DNA of 64,000 nt from the NCBI GenBank assembly GCA_951213105.1, contig OX578139.1, positions 72,913,184 through 72,977,183 on the forward strand. Reading direction: 5' to 3'. This document shows positions 35,623-46,816 of the stretch, in pieces. The stretch comes from Amaurobius ferox (taxonomy: Eukaryota; Arthropoda; Arachnida; Araneae; Amaurobiidae). How positions within the stretch are numbered: position 1 is the stretch's first letter; every line of letters starts with the position of its first letter. A program made the position numbers and the translations under genes. The notes below the pieces were generated by a model. It was given only the letters and a program-made list of their open reading frames with translations. It had not been told where the DNA came from and made no database searches.

Positions 35623-36392
35623 TCTGATGTGGGCAACACATGACTTTCCTTATTTAATGTAATGAATTTACTACTTTTACAGTAAAAAAAATAGGTTTTT
35701 CTTATAGTAGATACTAATATTCTTTCCAAGATATTGAATTTTCGACAATTAGTTGTCATTTTCATTGATTTAGCGTCATTTTTATCCATTTGGCGAGATT
35801 TTCGTTAATTTGGCAACATTAAGAAAAAAGTCGCCAAGTTGGCGACATTCCGCCAAATTCGTCGCCAAAACCTCGCCAAGCATTATGTCCTCAGAAATAA
35901 GTTATTCTTACAGTAGATAAATGACTATTGGGTTTCAAATACAAAAGTATTATTCAAAGTATCTTTTTTCATGAATGGAACGAGCTAGATCCACGAGAAT
36001 GATGTCACTGAATTTATCGCATGGTATTACATATGAAAAGTGAACCTGCTTCTTAATAGGAATTTTTTATTTTTTATTTTATATGACTTTTTGATAATTT
36101 TTTTTAAAAGTGTACAATATCTCGAGAACGGTTCATGTTAGCGTTCTAAAATTTATGTCAATCGTTTTCTAATGAAAAATTACATAAGAAATGTCTATTT
36201 GCGTAACTTTATTAGCGGTTTTGATTTTTTGACGATTTTTTCAAAATTTCATTCGAAAATTTAGGGGGGTTCTGAACATTCGATTGCGTATAAAAACAAT
36301 AGGCTTCCAGTGTTTACGGATTGTGGTTTCTGTACCAAATTTGGTTCGAATCGGTCCATTCGTTCGTCAGTTATCGTCTCCACAGACCCACT

Positions 36393-36440
<48 letters not shown>

Positions 36441-36567
36441 TCACTTCAAAAATGTTTGATTCGTGATCAGGGATGCTTGAAACGTGCTCTCCCGTCGAAA
36501 ACTCGAATTCGAATTTTCGACCCCGTCACAATACTTTCCTTATACATTATGTATATAAGGAAAGTAA
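35623..36567 (+). repeat. Family A repeat (copy A4), full length
   Basis: Plus-strand copy, very similar to A1. It has the 5' TCTGATGTGGGCAACACATG, TTGGCGA heptamers at about 35785-35880, a CA microsatellite at about 36393-36436 and the terminal hairpin 'actttccttatac...tataaggaaagt' ending at about 36567. Confidence 0.8.
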
Positions 36568-37596
36568 TAGGAATCGTTCGATATTTTGAAACATCCTTTC
36601 CTTGTTATACATTTTAACATTTTCTACATCATCGACGAGAAATCCAGCAAACATTTCTGATCACTGAATATCCATCGAAAATGAACAAAAATAAAGAACA
36701 TCGATCAACTTTAGACTGAAGTTCTTTTTTACTCTGTGCTTCAGCATATCTCTTGAGATCAACAGGACTCTTACTATTTTGGAGTTTAATGAAGGGGATT
36801 TTAAAGTTTTTAGGATATATTTAGAAACATGAAAGTAACAATGTATTTCCTATAAAGCCTTAAGAATTTTTTGAAGAAGCTTAAAAAGTTTTGCCCAATA
36901 AGAAAGAAATATTTGCTCAAAATGCAGTTCTTTACGTCGCCTATTAGAATAATTTTAATTTTTTTAGTCATCCAGAGATGTGTTGTAAGATTCTGTATGA
37001 TAGTGCATATGCTTTTCTCATAATTCATTTAAACATCAGCTGTCAGTGTTGAAGACCCAGACCGTCCGACTCATCCGAAGACTTGAGCAACTATTTGGAC
37101 GGCCGATATTGAAGAACGGTGAAATTGATTTCATGCATTAATCAGAAAACTCAGGATAATTTCTTGCATTGTGGGAGTGGATTAGCTGATGGCATAACTG
37201 GATATAATTCTTGTGGTCCGAAATTGATTTGTGATATATTTCAATACATTTTTTAAGACAGAAATTGGTTCATTTTTCAGTAATTTCTACTTTAGCTAAA
37301 ATAAGAAATCCTAGGATACGGAAGATACTGCGGTCATTTCTAGGCTTTGTTCTACAGATAGAGAGCATATGGCTTTACAATATGAAGCTCTTTACGGGAA
37401 TGTAGGGATTTTCAATGAAATTATTTGTGAAAATGTAGTAATTTCTAATGAAATTCTTTCAAAAATGGTTCGATTTACGAAGAAGTTCCTTAGGAGAATG
37501 TAGGCATTTTCAATAAAAATTCTGAGAAAGCACAGATTTTCTATCAAATTCTTTATGCTTCATGACTGAATATAATCCAGAAGACCTAAGTGTGAT
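36568..37596. other. No clear gene; one SINE-tail trace
   Basis: AT-rich. At about 37047-37075 the minus strand reads 'gtcggacggtctgggtcttc', like the 3' part of the SINE described at 37597, so a small SINE fragment is likely. 'aatgtag.....tttcaatgaaatt' motifs recur loosely at about 37400-37550. Confidence 0.4.
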
Positions 37597-37818
37597 TTCC
37601 GGGGCCGCCACAGCCTAGTGGTTAACCCGCGAGGATTGCACTCGGACAACTCTAGTTCGATTCCTGTCTCTGCATAATCTGTCGCCGTGTTCACGCGGAG
37701 AAGTACGATCATGTTTAAGATGTAGATCCGTAAGTCCTTCCGTGAGGATGATGGTAGAGGGAGGATAGTACGGTCCCTGCGGTACAACCCCTGTCCCACC
37801 ACCATTGGGTTCGACTCT
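37597..37818 (+). repeat. tRNA-derived SINE
   Basis: The head shows an A-box-like 'cagcctagtgg' and a B-box-like AGTTCGATTCC (about 37651-37661) at tRNA-like spacing. A GC-rich body follows, and the right part merges into the duplicated 201 bp unit with '(aac)n'. SINEs of this kind are transcribed by RNA polymerase III and moved by LINEs. The partner LINE is not identified here. Confidence 0.6.
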
Positions 37819-38220
37819 AAATTGGGTGGCACTTCCCGGCCGTCCGACACCTTCAGGTAGCAGTTACCTTACAACTGTCGGGTAGGTCGGACGGTCTGGG
37901 TCTCAACAACAACAACAGCACCTTCAGGTAGGTCGGAAGAAGAAGTGCGATTTTCAATTCCGACCAAATGATGTTTTGAGATAAAAAACTAATTAAAAGT
38001 TGTATACAATCAGCAACGTAAATTGGGTAGCCCTTCCCGGCCATCCGGCACTTTCAGGTAGCAGTTACCTTACACCTGTCTGGTAGGTCGGATGGTCTGG
38101 GTCTCAACAACAACAACAGCACCTTCAGGTAGGTGAGAAGAAGAAGTGCGATTTTCAATTCCAACTAAATGAGGTTTTGAGATAAAAAACTAATTAAATG
38201 TTGTATACAATCAGCAACGT
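37819..38220 (+). repeat. 201 bp tandem duplication, two units
   Basis: Unit 1 (37819-38019) and unit 2 (38020-38220) both run from 'aaattgggtgg/agc...ttcccggcc' through 'ggtctgggtctcaacaacaa' to 'gtatacaatcagcaacgta'. They differ at about ten positions. The duplication takes in the SINE 3' tail plus adjacent DNA, so it arose after the SINE inserted. Confidence 0.8.
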
Positions 38221-38409
38221 AAACAATTTTTAAAAACCTAGCATCAGAGTGATTAAATTGAGTAATGATCAATTTCAAATATGTACGAATACTTGAGTTG
38301 TATGTGCACTAGAATACATCCATAAAACATATCAGGTCTTTTACATTATTTTATATGTGTGGTGCACATTTTAATAAAACTGTTTATGTGGGATTTTAGA
38401 TTATTCATA

Positions 38410-38410
<1 letters not shown>

Positions 38411-38444
<34 letters not shown>
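38411..38444. repeat. (TA)n microsatellite
   Basis: An almost pure TA run, about 17 repeats, lies shortly upstream of the Pao element. Confidence 0.8.
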
Positions 38445-38447
<3 letters not shown>

Positions 38448-38576
38448 ATAAATTATTCATAATTAACATTGCCGTATCGTAAAGTCAAGAAAACCATTGC
38501 GTTGTGTCGCTAATAAAACCCACCATATTTATCTTTAGTGCAAGTCCTGGAATAGAATATTTATTCACATAATGCT

Positions 38577-38857
38577 TGTAGGATGAATTAAACATACCTA
38601 AATAGAGCCTTTCTAAATGAGTAGTGGACTGTATTTCTATAAAAGAAGAACTTCAGTAATACTTATCCATACCTTTATTACAAACTATTTATATTAACAA
38701 CCGAGAACAACGAGCCAATTTCTCGTGTCACCTAACGCCACAAGTTTTATTCCAAAAAAAACTACAATTTCGCTTTTTCAAAACCAGCAACCCGCTGCTT
38801 GGCGCTCGCCAAACAAGAACACTTGGCGTCTTTCATACATACTTACGGGCTCCAACA
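38577..38857 (-). repeat. Pao element 3' LTR
   Basis: The left copy on the plus strand is the 3' LTR because the element reads on the minus strand. It matches 43459-43739 over its full 281 bases. The polyprotein frame runs ~27 codons into it before a stop. Confidence 0.92.
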
Positions 38858-41800
38858 TTCCGCCCGGCGTTGAAATGTCAATTTCAAGGAATGAATAAGT
38901 ACAAGTATGAAAATCAAAAAATCTTTTCAAGGTGGCAATAAATGCTTCAGAAGATAAGTCACATACAATATCCAAATGAACTGCCTTGGTAACCATACAT
39001 ACAAATATACAAACATAAATCTTATGATAAATCCCTTTACGTTGACCCCTATATTTAATCAAAAATGGTCCACAAAAATCCACCCCTGTGCAATTAAATG
39101 GAAAATTTACATTTACCCTTTCCTTTGGTAAATCACCCATAATTTGTTCTGCTATTAGAGGTTTGACCTTAAAGCAAGTAATACAATTATGCACAATCCT
39201 TCTACATGTGGTTCTGCCATTTAAAGGCCAAAATTCCCTACGAATACAATATAATAAATTTTGAGGTCCAACATGTAGATATTTTTTGTGATAACTCTCA
39301 ATAATCATTTTAGTGAGTTTATGTTTGGCAGGCAATAAAATGGGATGTTTTTGAGTATCAGCTATATGAGAATTTTGGAGACGACCTCCTACTCTCAAAA
39401 CATTATTTTGATCCAAATAAGGGTTTAAGTTTCTTACCTTTCCAGTTGGAGATTTCCCTTTCTCAATGTTAGCTATGTCATCCGTAAATACCTGTTCTTG
39501 CACACAACGAACTAAAAATAACGTTGCATGTTTAAGTTCGTTACTGGAGAGGGGTCCACAAAGCTTACCCAATGGATTTTTTAAGTTATGGGTAAATCTG
39601 AAAATGAAACTTAAAATGCGAATTAATTTAACATAATTATTTGAAATATTGAGAATAGAATCTAAAAACAGAGAGTTCAAGTTCAAAGTCAGTGTCACAT
39701 CAGTCACTTTCTTAAATTCCTGGCTATACAGTTCATCAGATGGGGAATCATGTCTATCAACAATTACCAGCCTTTCCTGCTGAAGAAATTCCGGGCCATA
39801 CCACCACAAGGTATTCTCACCAATCTGATCAGGGTCGAGTCCTCGAGACACCAAGTCCGCTGGGTTCTCTGCAGACCTCACATGTTGCCATTGAAAATTC
39901 TGAGTAAGCTCCTGAATGCGTGAGATTCTATTGGACACGAACACTTTCAACAGATGGGGCGATGAATCAATCCAAGCTAACACTATTGAAGAATCGGTAT
40001 AAAGGTAAACTCTGTCAATTTTTAGTTTTAATGAAGTCAGTATTTTTGACACAAGCCTTGAAAGTAATTCTGCTGCACACAGCTCAAGACGCGATATGGT
40101 TAGCACCTTGAGAGGTGCAACTCGTGACTTACTGCACAGAAGGTTGACCTTCACTTCATTTAAGTTGGTCACACAACGAATATACACTGACGCGCCGTAA
40201 GCATCTTTACATGCGTCAGAGAATCCATGAATTTCTATTTCCTTAACCGAATCTGCAAGAAGATATCTGTTGATTTTCACATGTCTCAATTTCGGTAAGG
40301 CCTGTAAAAACTTTTCCCATTTTCTTTTTTCTTTTTGTGGAAGTTCCTGGTCCCACCCAATCTTTAAATGCCACAATGTTTGTAAAAATATCTTTGCTTT
40401 TACTATGACTGGACCTAAAAATCCCAAAGGATCAAACAATCTAGCAATGTCTGATAAGACAGAGCGCTTAGTAGTTGCGTTTGAATAAGATGAAACTGTA
40501 AAACTAAAATCGTCCTTCTTTGGGTTCCATCTTAAACCAAGTGTTTTCACAGTGTCCATATCAGATTCTTCTTCAAAGTGATATTCTTGGTCACTGAAAG
40601 AAACTTGTTCAAGCAATAGTTTCTCATTGGAGCACCATTTGTGCAAGTCCATTCCTCCAGACTTTAACATTGCAATTAACTGTTGTTGTAGTTCAGTAGC
40701 TGTACCAAGATTATCAGCTCCAGACAAAATATCATCGACGTAAAAGTCAGTTAAAGCAGCCGCAGATGCTAATGGATAATTGTCCCTTTCATCTGTAGCT
40801 AATTGTTTCAAGACTCGAGTGGCCAAAAATGGTGCACACGCAGTACCATAAGTCACAGTCAGCAGTTCAAACAATTTCGTTTCCTCAGTAAAGCCTCTTT
40901 TCCAAAGAATGCATTGCAAGTGACGCTGTTTGGGATGAACCCAAATCTGCCTATACATTTTCTTTACGTCTGCCGTAAAGGTAAATTTATGCTTCCGAAA
41001 TCGCAATAGTATAGAGAACAGGTCCTCTTGAACTACCCCTCCCTTGTACAAGCAGTTGTTCAGGGAACTTCCAGTAGTGGAAGGTGCTGAAGCATCGAAA
41101 ACGACGCGCAATTTTGTGGTACTACTATCAGCCTTGTAAATCCCGTGATGGGGCATAACATAGATAGAGTCTTCTGTAATCGTCTCCCTTACTTCACGCA
41201 TGTGTCCTAGCCTCTCATATTCGTTCATAAAGTTACTGTAAAGGATAGCTAATTCAGGGTTTTTATCCAATCGATACCATAAACTATTCAATCTTTTCCT
41301 AGCGGATTGTATAGAACTGCCAAGTTCAGCATTTTCCTTAATAGGAAGACTCACTGTATATCTCCCTGTTACATCTCTACTATGAGTTTTTAAAAAATGT
41401 TCTTCGCAATGTAACTCTTCTTTATTTTTTGAACAAGGAGGATCTGAAACTGTTTCTATTTCCCAAAATCTTTGTACGATATCTTCTAACTTATTTATCT
41501 GAGAGAGCAACCCACAGTGTTGTCTTTCCTCAACTCTACCTTCCACGGCTCCACTTATTACGTAACCAAAAACAGTATCTTGGAATGTAACGGACTGAGT
41601 GGAACGAATTTGGTTACTCTTTAAAATTTCAAAAAATAGCTCTGCACCAATCAATAAATCCACCTTCCCCGGTTCGAAGAACCTTGGGTCAGCTAGTGTT
41701 ATATTCGGTGGAATTTTTAACTCTTTCGTATCCAAATATGTAGCAGGCATCATCTCTGTAATTTTAGGGATAATTAAAAGGTCAATCGTTGCAGAAAATG

Positions 41801-43346
41801 ATCCATTCGAATTCGAAATACTCGTACTTGTTTTTCTTTTTACATTTATCAAGCAATCTGTTAACCCTGTGACTGGGATATTTATTCTTTCCTTTCGTAA
41901 ACCAAGTGCATTTGCGAAATCAGAGCTTATGCAATTAATTTGGCTCCCAGAGTCAAGAATACCTCTTCCTTTTACGTAATTACCCCTTCCATCTCTAATA
42001 TAAATAACTGCCGTTGCTAGAATTATTTTCTTTTTCTCCGTTACAAAACAAGACGTTAATATTCGTGCCGACTCATCGCCGCCAATGTTTACTTGATTCG
42101 AGTTCTCAGCATCGGAATTCTGATCCATTTCAAACGAAGTGGGGAGAGATTTAGGCTTCAATAACTTTACATCTGTTTTATGCAATAACGAATGGTGTTT
42201 AGATTTACAAGTGTTGCACACAAATTGAGATCGGCAAACCGCCACTTTATGGTATCCAAAGCAATTCAAACATAATTTATTTTTTCTAACTATTTCGTAT
42301 TTTTCTTGAGGGGAAAGTTTCAGAAACATTTCACATTTATATAATGGATGAGAATATTTACACAAAATGCATGTTGGGGTATTATCAGTAGATTTTACCA
42401 TTAAATTTCTGGATTTATTTCCTTGATCATAATTGATCATTTTAGGTTTATTCGAAATGTTACGATTGATACTGTCTAAAACTTGACATCTTTTCTCAAG
42501 AAAATCTATGAGTTCTTCAAAAACAGGAACCTCATTAGTTTTCAAAGTTAGTTCGAATTGTTTCCGACTTTCGTGATCTAATTTTTGAAGAAGTATATTG
42601 ATAAGTAAGGCATCCGAAAGAATATCTCGATCAAATTTTAAGCTCTTCAATGCTCTCAAATTCTTATTAACACAGTCTAGTAATTTTCGCAAATCTCTAG
42701 CTGATTCTTGTGTCAATTTTTCGTAATTAATGATGCCTTTGATATGCGTATCCACGATTGCTCTTTTATTTTCGTACCTATTTTCAAGTGCTTGAAACAG
42801 AGAACTGTACGTATCATCGACAGTTTCGATATGCTTTGCTTCCCCCTTCAAAGCTGCATGCAAATAATAAATTTTTTGATTGTCCGTTAATTTTGGATTA
42901 TCTTCAATTAAGCTCTTAAATTGGGATTTGAAGCAACTCCACTCTTCATATTTGCCAGAAAATATTGGCAGTGGAATTTCGGGCAATTTTACGGATATAG
43001 TTCCAGTAAAATCATTACTAATGGGAACATTAGTGTTCGGAACAACAGAGAGTGTACTAGCTATCTTAAACTGATGTAAGGAAGTTTTCAAACTCACCTC
43101 CAAATTCTGCAGTTCCTCATCGACTTCTGACAGTTGGCCTTCAATTTCTTCAAGATGTTCTTCTTGAACATTTGAGTAATAATCCAGTTTTAAGGCTTCA
43201 AATTTTATTTGCAAGCGTTCTAAAGCTTCCAACCGGGCACTAATCACCGCTTCATTCTTTTCATCGGAGACTAGGGCAGCTGCAAATTTTGTGATTTGCC
43301 CTTTGATATTTCCGCGTTTTCGATTCAAAATTGTTATTTCTGACAT
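38778..43346 (-). CDS. BEL/Pao gag-pol polyprotein, C-terminally truncated
   Basis: One open frame of 1,522 codons. Domains in order: a coiled, charged gag N-terminus (about 1-100) and a DUF1759-type gag region with 'FSGKYEEWSCFKSQF' (about 130-290). Three zinc-knuckle-like CxxC motifs follow at about 325-385 ('CILCKYSH', 'CLNCFGYHK', 'CNTCKSKHH'). The aspartic protease has DSGSQ at about 465. Reverse transcriptase has 'FTADVKKMYRQIWVH' and YVDD at about 869. RNase H has 'LYTDSSIVLAWI' at about 1119. The H2C2 integrase zinc finger lies at about 1345-1390. The integrase core start is 'CTGVDFCGPF' (first catalytic Asp, about 1422). After 'LKRFFDF' (about 1475) the family sequence stops, and the frame jumps to short non-family sequence and into the LTR. 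The second Asp and the Glu of the DDE triad and the usual C-terminal DUF5641-type domain are absent. Gag, protease, RT and RNase H look intact. Confidence 0.93.
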   Translation of the reverse strand: MSEITILNRKRGNIKGQITKFAAALVSDEKNEAVISARLEALERLQIKFEALKLDYYSNVQEEHLEEIEGQLSEVDEELQNLEVSLKTSLHQFKIASTLSVVPNTNVPISNDFTGTISVKLPEIPLPIFSGKYEEWSCFKSQFKSLIEDNPKLTDNQKIYYLHAALKGEAKHIETVDDTYSSLFQALENRYENKRAIVDTHIKGIINYEKLTQESARDLRKLLDCVNKNLRALKSLKFDRDILSDALLINILLQKLDHESRKQFELTLKTNEVPVFEELIDFLEKRCQVLDSINRNISNKPKMINYDQGNKSRNLMVKSTDNTPTCILCKYSHPLYKCEMFLKLSPQEKYEIVRKNKLCLNCFGYHKVAVCRSQFVCNTCKSKHHSLLHKTDVKLLKPKSLPTSFEMDQNSDAENSNQVNIGGDESARILTSCFVTEKKKIILATAVIYIRDGRGNYVKGRGILDSGSQINCISSDFANALGLRKERINIPVTGLTDCLINVKRKTSTSISNSNGSFSATIDLLIIPKITEMMPATYLDTKELKIPPNITLADPRFFEPGKVDLLIGAELFFEILKSNQIRSTQSVTFQDTVFGYVISGAVEGRVEERQHCGLLSQINKLEDIVQRFWEIETVSDPPCSKNKEELHCEEHFLKTHSRDVTGRYTVSLPIKENAELGSSIQSARKRLNSLWYRLDKNPELAILYSNFMNEYERLGHMREVRETITEDSIYVMPHHGIYKADSSTTKLRVVFDASAPSTTGSSLNNCLYKGGVVQEDLFSILLRFRKHKFTFTADVKKMYRQIWVHPKQRHLQCILWKRGFTEETKLFELLTVTYGTACAPFLATRVLKQLATDERDNYPLASAAALTDFYVDDILSGADNLGTATELQQQLIAMLKSGGMDLHKWCSNEKLLLEQVSFSDQEYHFEEESDMDTVKTLGLRWNPKKDDFSFTVSSYSNATTKRSVLSDIARLFDPLGFLGPVIVKAKIFLQTLWHLKIGWDQELPQKEKRKWEKFLQALPKLRHVKINRYLLADSVKEIEIHGFSDACKDAYGASVYIRCVTNLNEVKVNLLCSKSRVAPLKVLTISRLELCAAELLSRLVSKILTSLKLKIDRVYLYTDSSIVLAWIDSSPHLLKVFVSNRISRIQELTQNFQWQHVRSAENPADLVSRGLDPDQIGENTLWWYGPEFLQQERLVIVDRHDSPSDELYSQEFKKVTDVTLTLNLNSLFLDSILNISNNYVKLIRILSFIFRFTHNLKNPLGKLCGPLSSNELKHATLFLVRCVQEQVFTDDIANIEKGKSPTGKVRNLNPYLDQNNVLRVGGRLQNSHIADTQKHPILLPAKHKLTKMIIESYHKKYLHVGPQNLLYCIRREFWPLNGRTTCRRIVHNCITCFKVKPLIAEQIMGDLPKERVNVNFPFNCTGVDFCGPFLIKYRGQRKGIYHKIYVCIFVCMVTKAVHLDIVCDLSSEAFIATLKRFFDFHTCTYSFLEIDISTPGGMLEPVSMYERRQVFLFGERQAAGCWF
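38858..38868 (-). promoter_or_regulatory. Probable polypurine tract
   Basis: On the minus strand GCCGGGCGGAA directly precedes the 3' LTR. It is purine-rich and in the position where plus-strand synthesis starts in LTR elements. It lies inside the polyprotein frame because of the deletion. Confidence 0.5.
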
Positions 43347-43436
43347 CTCAGCTACAAATGAATATCAATCTAAACTATAAAAACAACACCAATGTGCTTG
43401 ACGATTTTGTACGGAAAGTATTACGATTCCAAAGGT

Positions 43437-43454
43437 ATCTCCGCGAGCGGACCA
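43437..43454 (-). promoter_or_regulatory. Probable primer binding site
   Basis: Reading the minus strand, TGGTCCGCTCGCGGAGAT begins four bases inside the 5' LTR. A TGG start is complementary to the CCA end of a tRNA, as in LTR elements generally. I cannot name the tRNA. The leader up to the ATG at 43346 is ~110 bases. Confidence 0.6.
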
Positions 43455-43458
43455 CAAA

Positions 43459-43739
43459 TGTAGGATGAATTAAACATACCTAAATAGAGCCTTTCTAAAT
43501 GAGTAGTGGACTGTATTTCTATAAAAGAAGAACTTCAGTAATACTTATCCATACCTTTATTACAAACTATTTATATTAACAACCGAGAACAACGAGCCAA
43601 TTTCTCGTGTCACCTAACGCCACAAGTTTTATTCCAAAAAAAACTACAATTTCGCTTTTTCAAAACCAGCAACCCGCTGCTTGGCGCTCGCCAAACAAGA
43701 ACACTTGGCGTCTTTCATACATACTTACGGGCTCCAACA
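43459..43739 (-). repeat. Pao element 5' LTR
   Basis: Right copy of the 281 base LTR, apparently identical to 38577-38857. It would carry the promoter for the genomic RNA. I could not place the transcription start. Confidence 0.92.
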
Positions 43740-44719
43740 ATGCTACTCAATTAATTGCACCATTTTTTAACTTTAAAAATAACATTATTTATTAACAACA
43801 TTCGGTTAATTATTAAATGAATTACAACAATTATCATTTTATTCGCGGAGGAGATTGGACATGTGAGACCAGGTAAATTCTCCTTATCAAAAAGATCTAT
43901 GACCTGTTACTGATGGGAACACATACCTCCAATTTCGTCTTTGGCTTTACATACGGCCACCTTTGCCTCCATTACGACGGCACACTACTGTTAGGCACAA
44001 CTGAATTAATTTTCATCACCTCTGCATCTCTGACGCTGAAGTTATACTCTCAGAACATTTCGTTGAAGTCTATCTAGCATCTGACGTTCAAGTGTATATC
44101 AGGATATTTCGTTGCAAACTCTATCGTCTAAATCATCGAAATGTTTATCATGACATTTCTGTGGAATACTGACGATCCAATGTATGTGGGATATCTAGAA
44201 CCTTTTGTTTGCCGCCTCTTTCCGCCTGAGGTCTGACACGCCTCCTAGGCTACCACTTGTAGACCTCAGGGCAACGGAATCAGACAACTTCCATATTGGT
44301 TAACATTTTTACCCAATCTCGTGACTTCACTTTATCCTCCTAGGTTATGGCCTACTTGATCTCTCGGGTCATGGTGCTGTAAAACTGGCGTGCTTAAGTC
44401 TGATACCATTGTTTAGCGTTACACACCTAATAAATAATGAACATAAAACTGTCTTACATATTCCTGATCTTAAATACGGTCTCACAATATGTAATACCAG
44501 AACGAATCCCATGGCATGTAGTGGGTCATAAATAAGCTCTCACTGTGTAAATAATACCGATAAATGCAAACACTGTAAATATCCATGTTCAAAACGCCCG
44601 CTTGATACACATTATCTCATGTACACAGAAAATTATACAGCGCAATTTAACAACCGCAATGTAATAGGTTAGTAGCGGAATTCACCACAAAAAGTATTAT
44701 TATTAGTCGGAATTGAATC
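43740..44719. other. No recognisable gene
   Basis: It begins with the ATGCT target duplication of the Pao element. The sequence has mixed composition, with GC-richer patches at about 43930-44400. Nothing supports a gene. Confidence 0.35.
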
Positions 44720-45560
44720 AAGCCTCGGACATCGTTCTTGCTTCAGTCACCATGACACGGTCAGCGGAACCAGTCACCGGGAAGTGTTCGAAGAACACCT
44801 GCCTATCAAGGACTCAAGTCGCCTACGGATTCGGAACCAAATTACAAAATTAGGCTCGTTTCGACATCTGGAAAAGTGTGTGTATTGTATGTATAGTGTG
44901 CATCTAGGATATCCAGGTAATTTCTCACAGCACCACCCATCGGCTTATTGTGCCCTTTAGGAGCGGTAGGTCCATGGTTACAAAACCAGGGTAAGGGTAA
45001 ACTGTCCCCACGTGGCAATGTTCAATGGTTTATGCCACTGCAAGAGAGAACATGGGGTAGATATCCGTAACTCAGCAAGGCCACGGACAGGAGAGCGAGG
45101 CTCAGTAGAGCCATTCACAGAACTGGGTGAAGGCTCCCAACGAGTCTCGACACTAGTCGCCGAGAGGTCTGGTAACAGGCCACAAAGGCCTTCTTGTCTG
45201 CAACACCTGGAAGTGCCTGCTTCAAGAGCCACAAGCGCAAGCACCCGGACCTTTACACAGATTGATATAACCTCCAGGTCAGGAGGACTTGACCTATAAG
45301 GAGCTAAGATCCCTACACCACCCTTTCAGAGTGAGTCCCCTCAAGGGAAGGTTAAAGAACCAGAGAAAAATCAGGGGTGAAAAGGTTATCATTCCCCCGA
45401 GGGGGACACAGCTATACGTATACCAACGTTATGCTTCCACAAATACTACGCCCACTGCAAAATCGCATGCAATCATACGTGCGCCCAACAACCAATTATG
45501 CTACGCATCCGCATGTAATCCGCGCATTTAACGTATTTACCCGGTTAACACAATGCGGCT
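44720..45560. other. GC-richer island of unknown origin
   Basis: This ~840 base block is clearly GC-richer than anything near it. It has overlapping short open frames on both strands (for example 44978-45244 minus, and 45012-45299 and 45289-45531 plus), none with a recognised family. Open frames on both strands are expected from composition. It may be an unrecognised retroelement 5' region or SINE cluster. I cannot assign it. Confidence 0.4.
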
Positions 45561-46816
45561 GAAAATCGAAGCGAACGTAAGTAACTCCAAATATTCAACG
45601 CTCCACAGCAACCAGTTGTTAGAATATTTCTAAAGAAAAGTTTAACAGTTCGGCGTGCAGGGATAGTTTAAAAATTCCCAAACTAATGATCTGAATATTT
45701 TAGAGAAGCATCAGAAAAATTCTTTTATCTTTTCTGCTGCAAAGAAAAATGAATTCATTTTTAAGTTCTTCATCTCTTTGACAAAGAATATGCTCTATAT
45801 TTAGAATTTTTTTTCTAAAATATTTGTATAAAATGCTACAATGGAATGAATTGTCGATGCATTGTACTGTAAAAAAATAATTGTAATGCAACTCTTTGAA
45901 CAGAGCAAAATATTGTATGGAAATTCATATTTATTTCTAACCGAGACTGTTTAAATATAATGCAGCTGTCAAATTCGGTAAAACTTAATTTAAGTGAAAA
46001 AAACACTATTCTACATAGCTATTTTTAATGACAAACACATAAAATTCAAAGTTGATTAACATCTTGTGAGCAGCTAATCACTCCAGAATCAGTCGGCGTG
46101 CACTGTTGGCAGTGTACTATGAGATCGAAATAAAGAAAATATAGGGATGAGATAGTCTTTCTATTTTATATTTGGAAGGACCCCCTTTAGCTTAAATTCA
46201 TATTCGTGGAACAAGATCTGGTTCTGTTGCTTTTAAAAATTTGCATGGAAAACACAATTTTCCGTGGTATACGAATACCTTATGAAGTCAAGTAATGAGC
46301 GGAAGTCCCCTTCCCCTCCGTAAACATAATTTTTCATTTTAGCAGTGTATAATAATCAATGTGTAGCAATGTGTAATATTCAAATTATGAAGAATGGATT
46401 GTGAGTGGATTTAACTTTGTCGAAATTTTTATATCGATCACGTCTTCAAAACACAATTTACAAGAATGCGGCTGTTCCTAGTAAGACTGAATTTAAAACT
46501 CGTTGATAAAAGTGCTCTTTAATCTTTCTGATGGTGTTATAATGAGAGAAAACAATTTGGTAATATTTTTGATCTCTAAGAAACAGCCTATTTGTCTGAA
46601 AATCGCTCAGATAAAATAACTAAAAAGCTAATTCACATTAAAATAGAAATAGATTTATATCCAGTATTCATCCGAACCATTAATGTTTGACATTTATTAG
46701 CTGTATATTGTTTATGTTTTCCACTGCGCCGCCAACTGATGAACAAACACTGGAACGAACAAACAAACGAACATATATATTATTTTATAATCTTAGATCA
46801 ACTAGTGAGTAATTTT
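45561..46816. other. AT-rich DNA without recognisable features
   Basis: No gene, RNA or known repeat copy is recognised. Confidence 0.4.

Larger units (their letters stand above)
38577..43739 (-). mobile_element. BEL/Pao LTR retrotransposon, recent, internally deleted
   Basis: A 5,163 bp element on the minus strand. Two LTRs of 281 bases (38577-38857 and 43459-43739) look identical base for base. Both begin TGTAGG and end CCAACA on the plus strand. A 5 bp target duplication ATGCT flanks the element (38572-38576 and 43740-43744). BEL/Pao elements make 4-6 bp duplications. Identical LTRs mean recent insertion. The integrase C-terminal half is missing, so this copy could not integrate by itself. 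Confidence 0.92.

Noticed and set aside
39920..43074. Plus-strand frames inside the Pao element
   Set aside because: They are shadows of the intact 1,522-codon minus-strand polyprotein.
44978..45562. Frames of 60-95 codons on both strands in the GC-richer island
   Set aside because: Overlapping frames on both strands are expected from the composition. No domain or start context was recognised.
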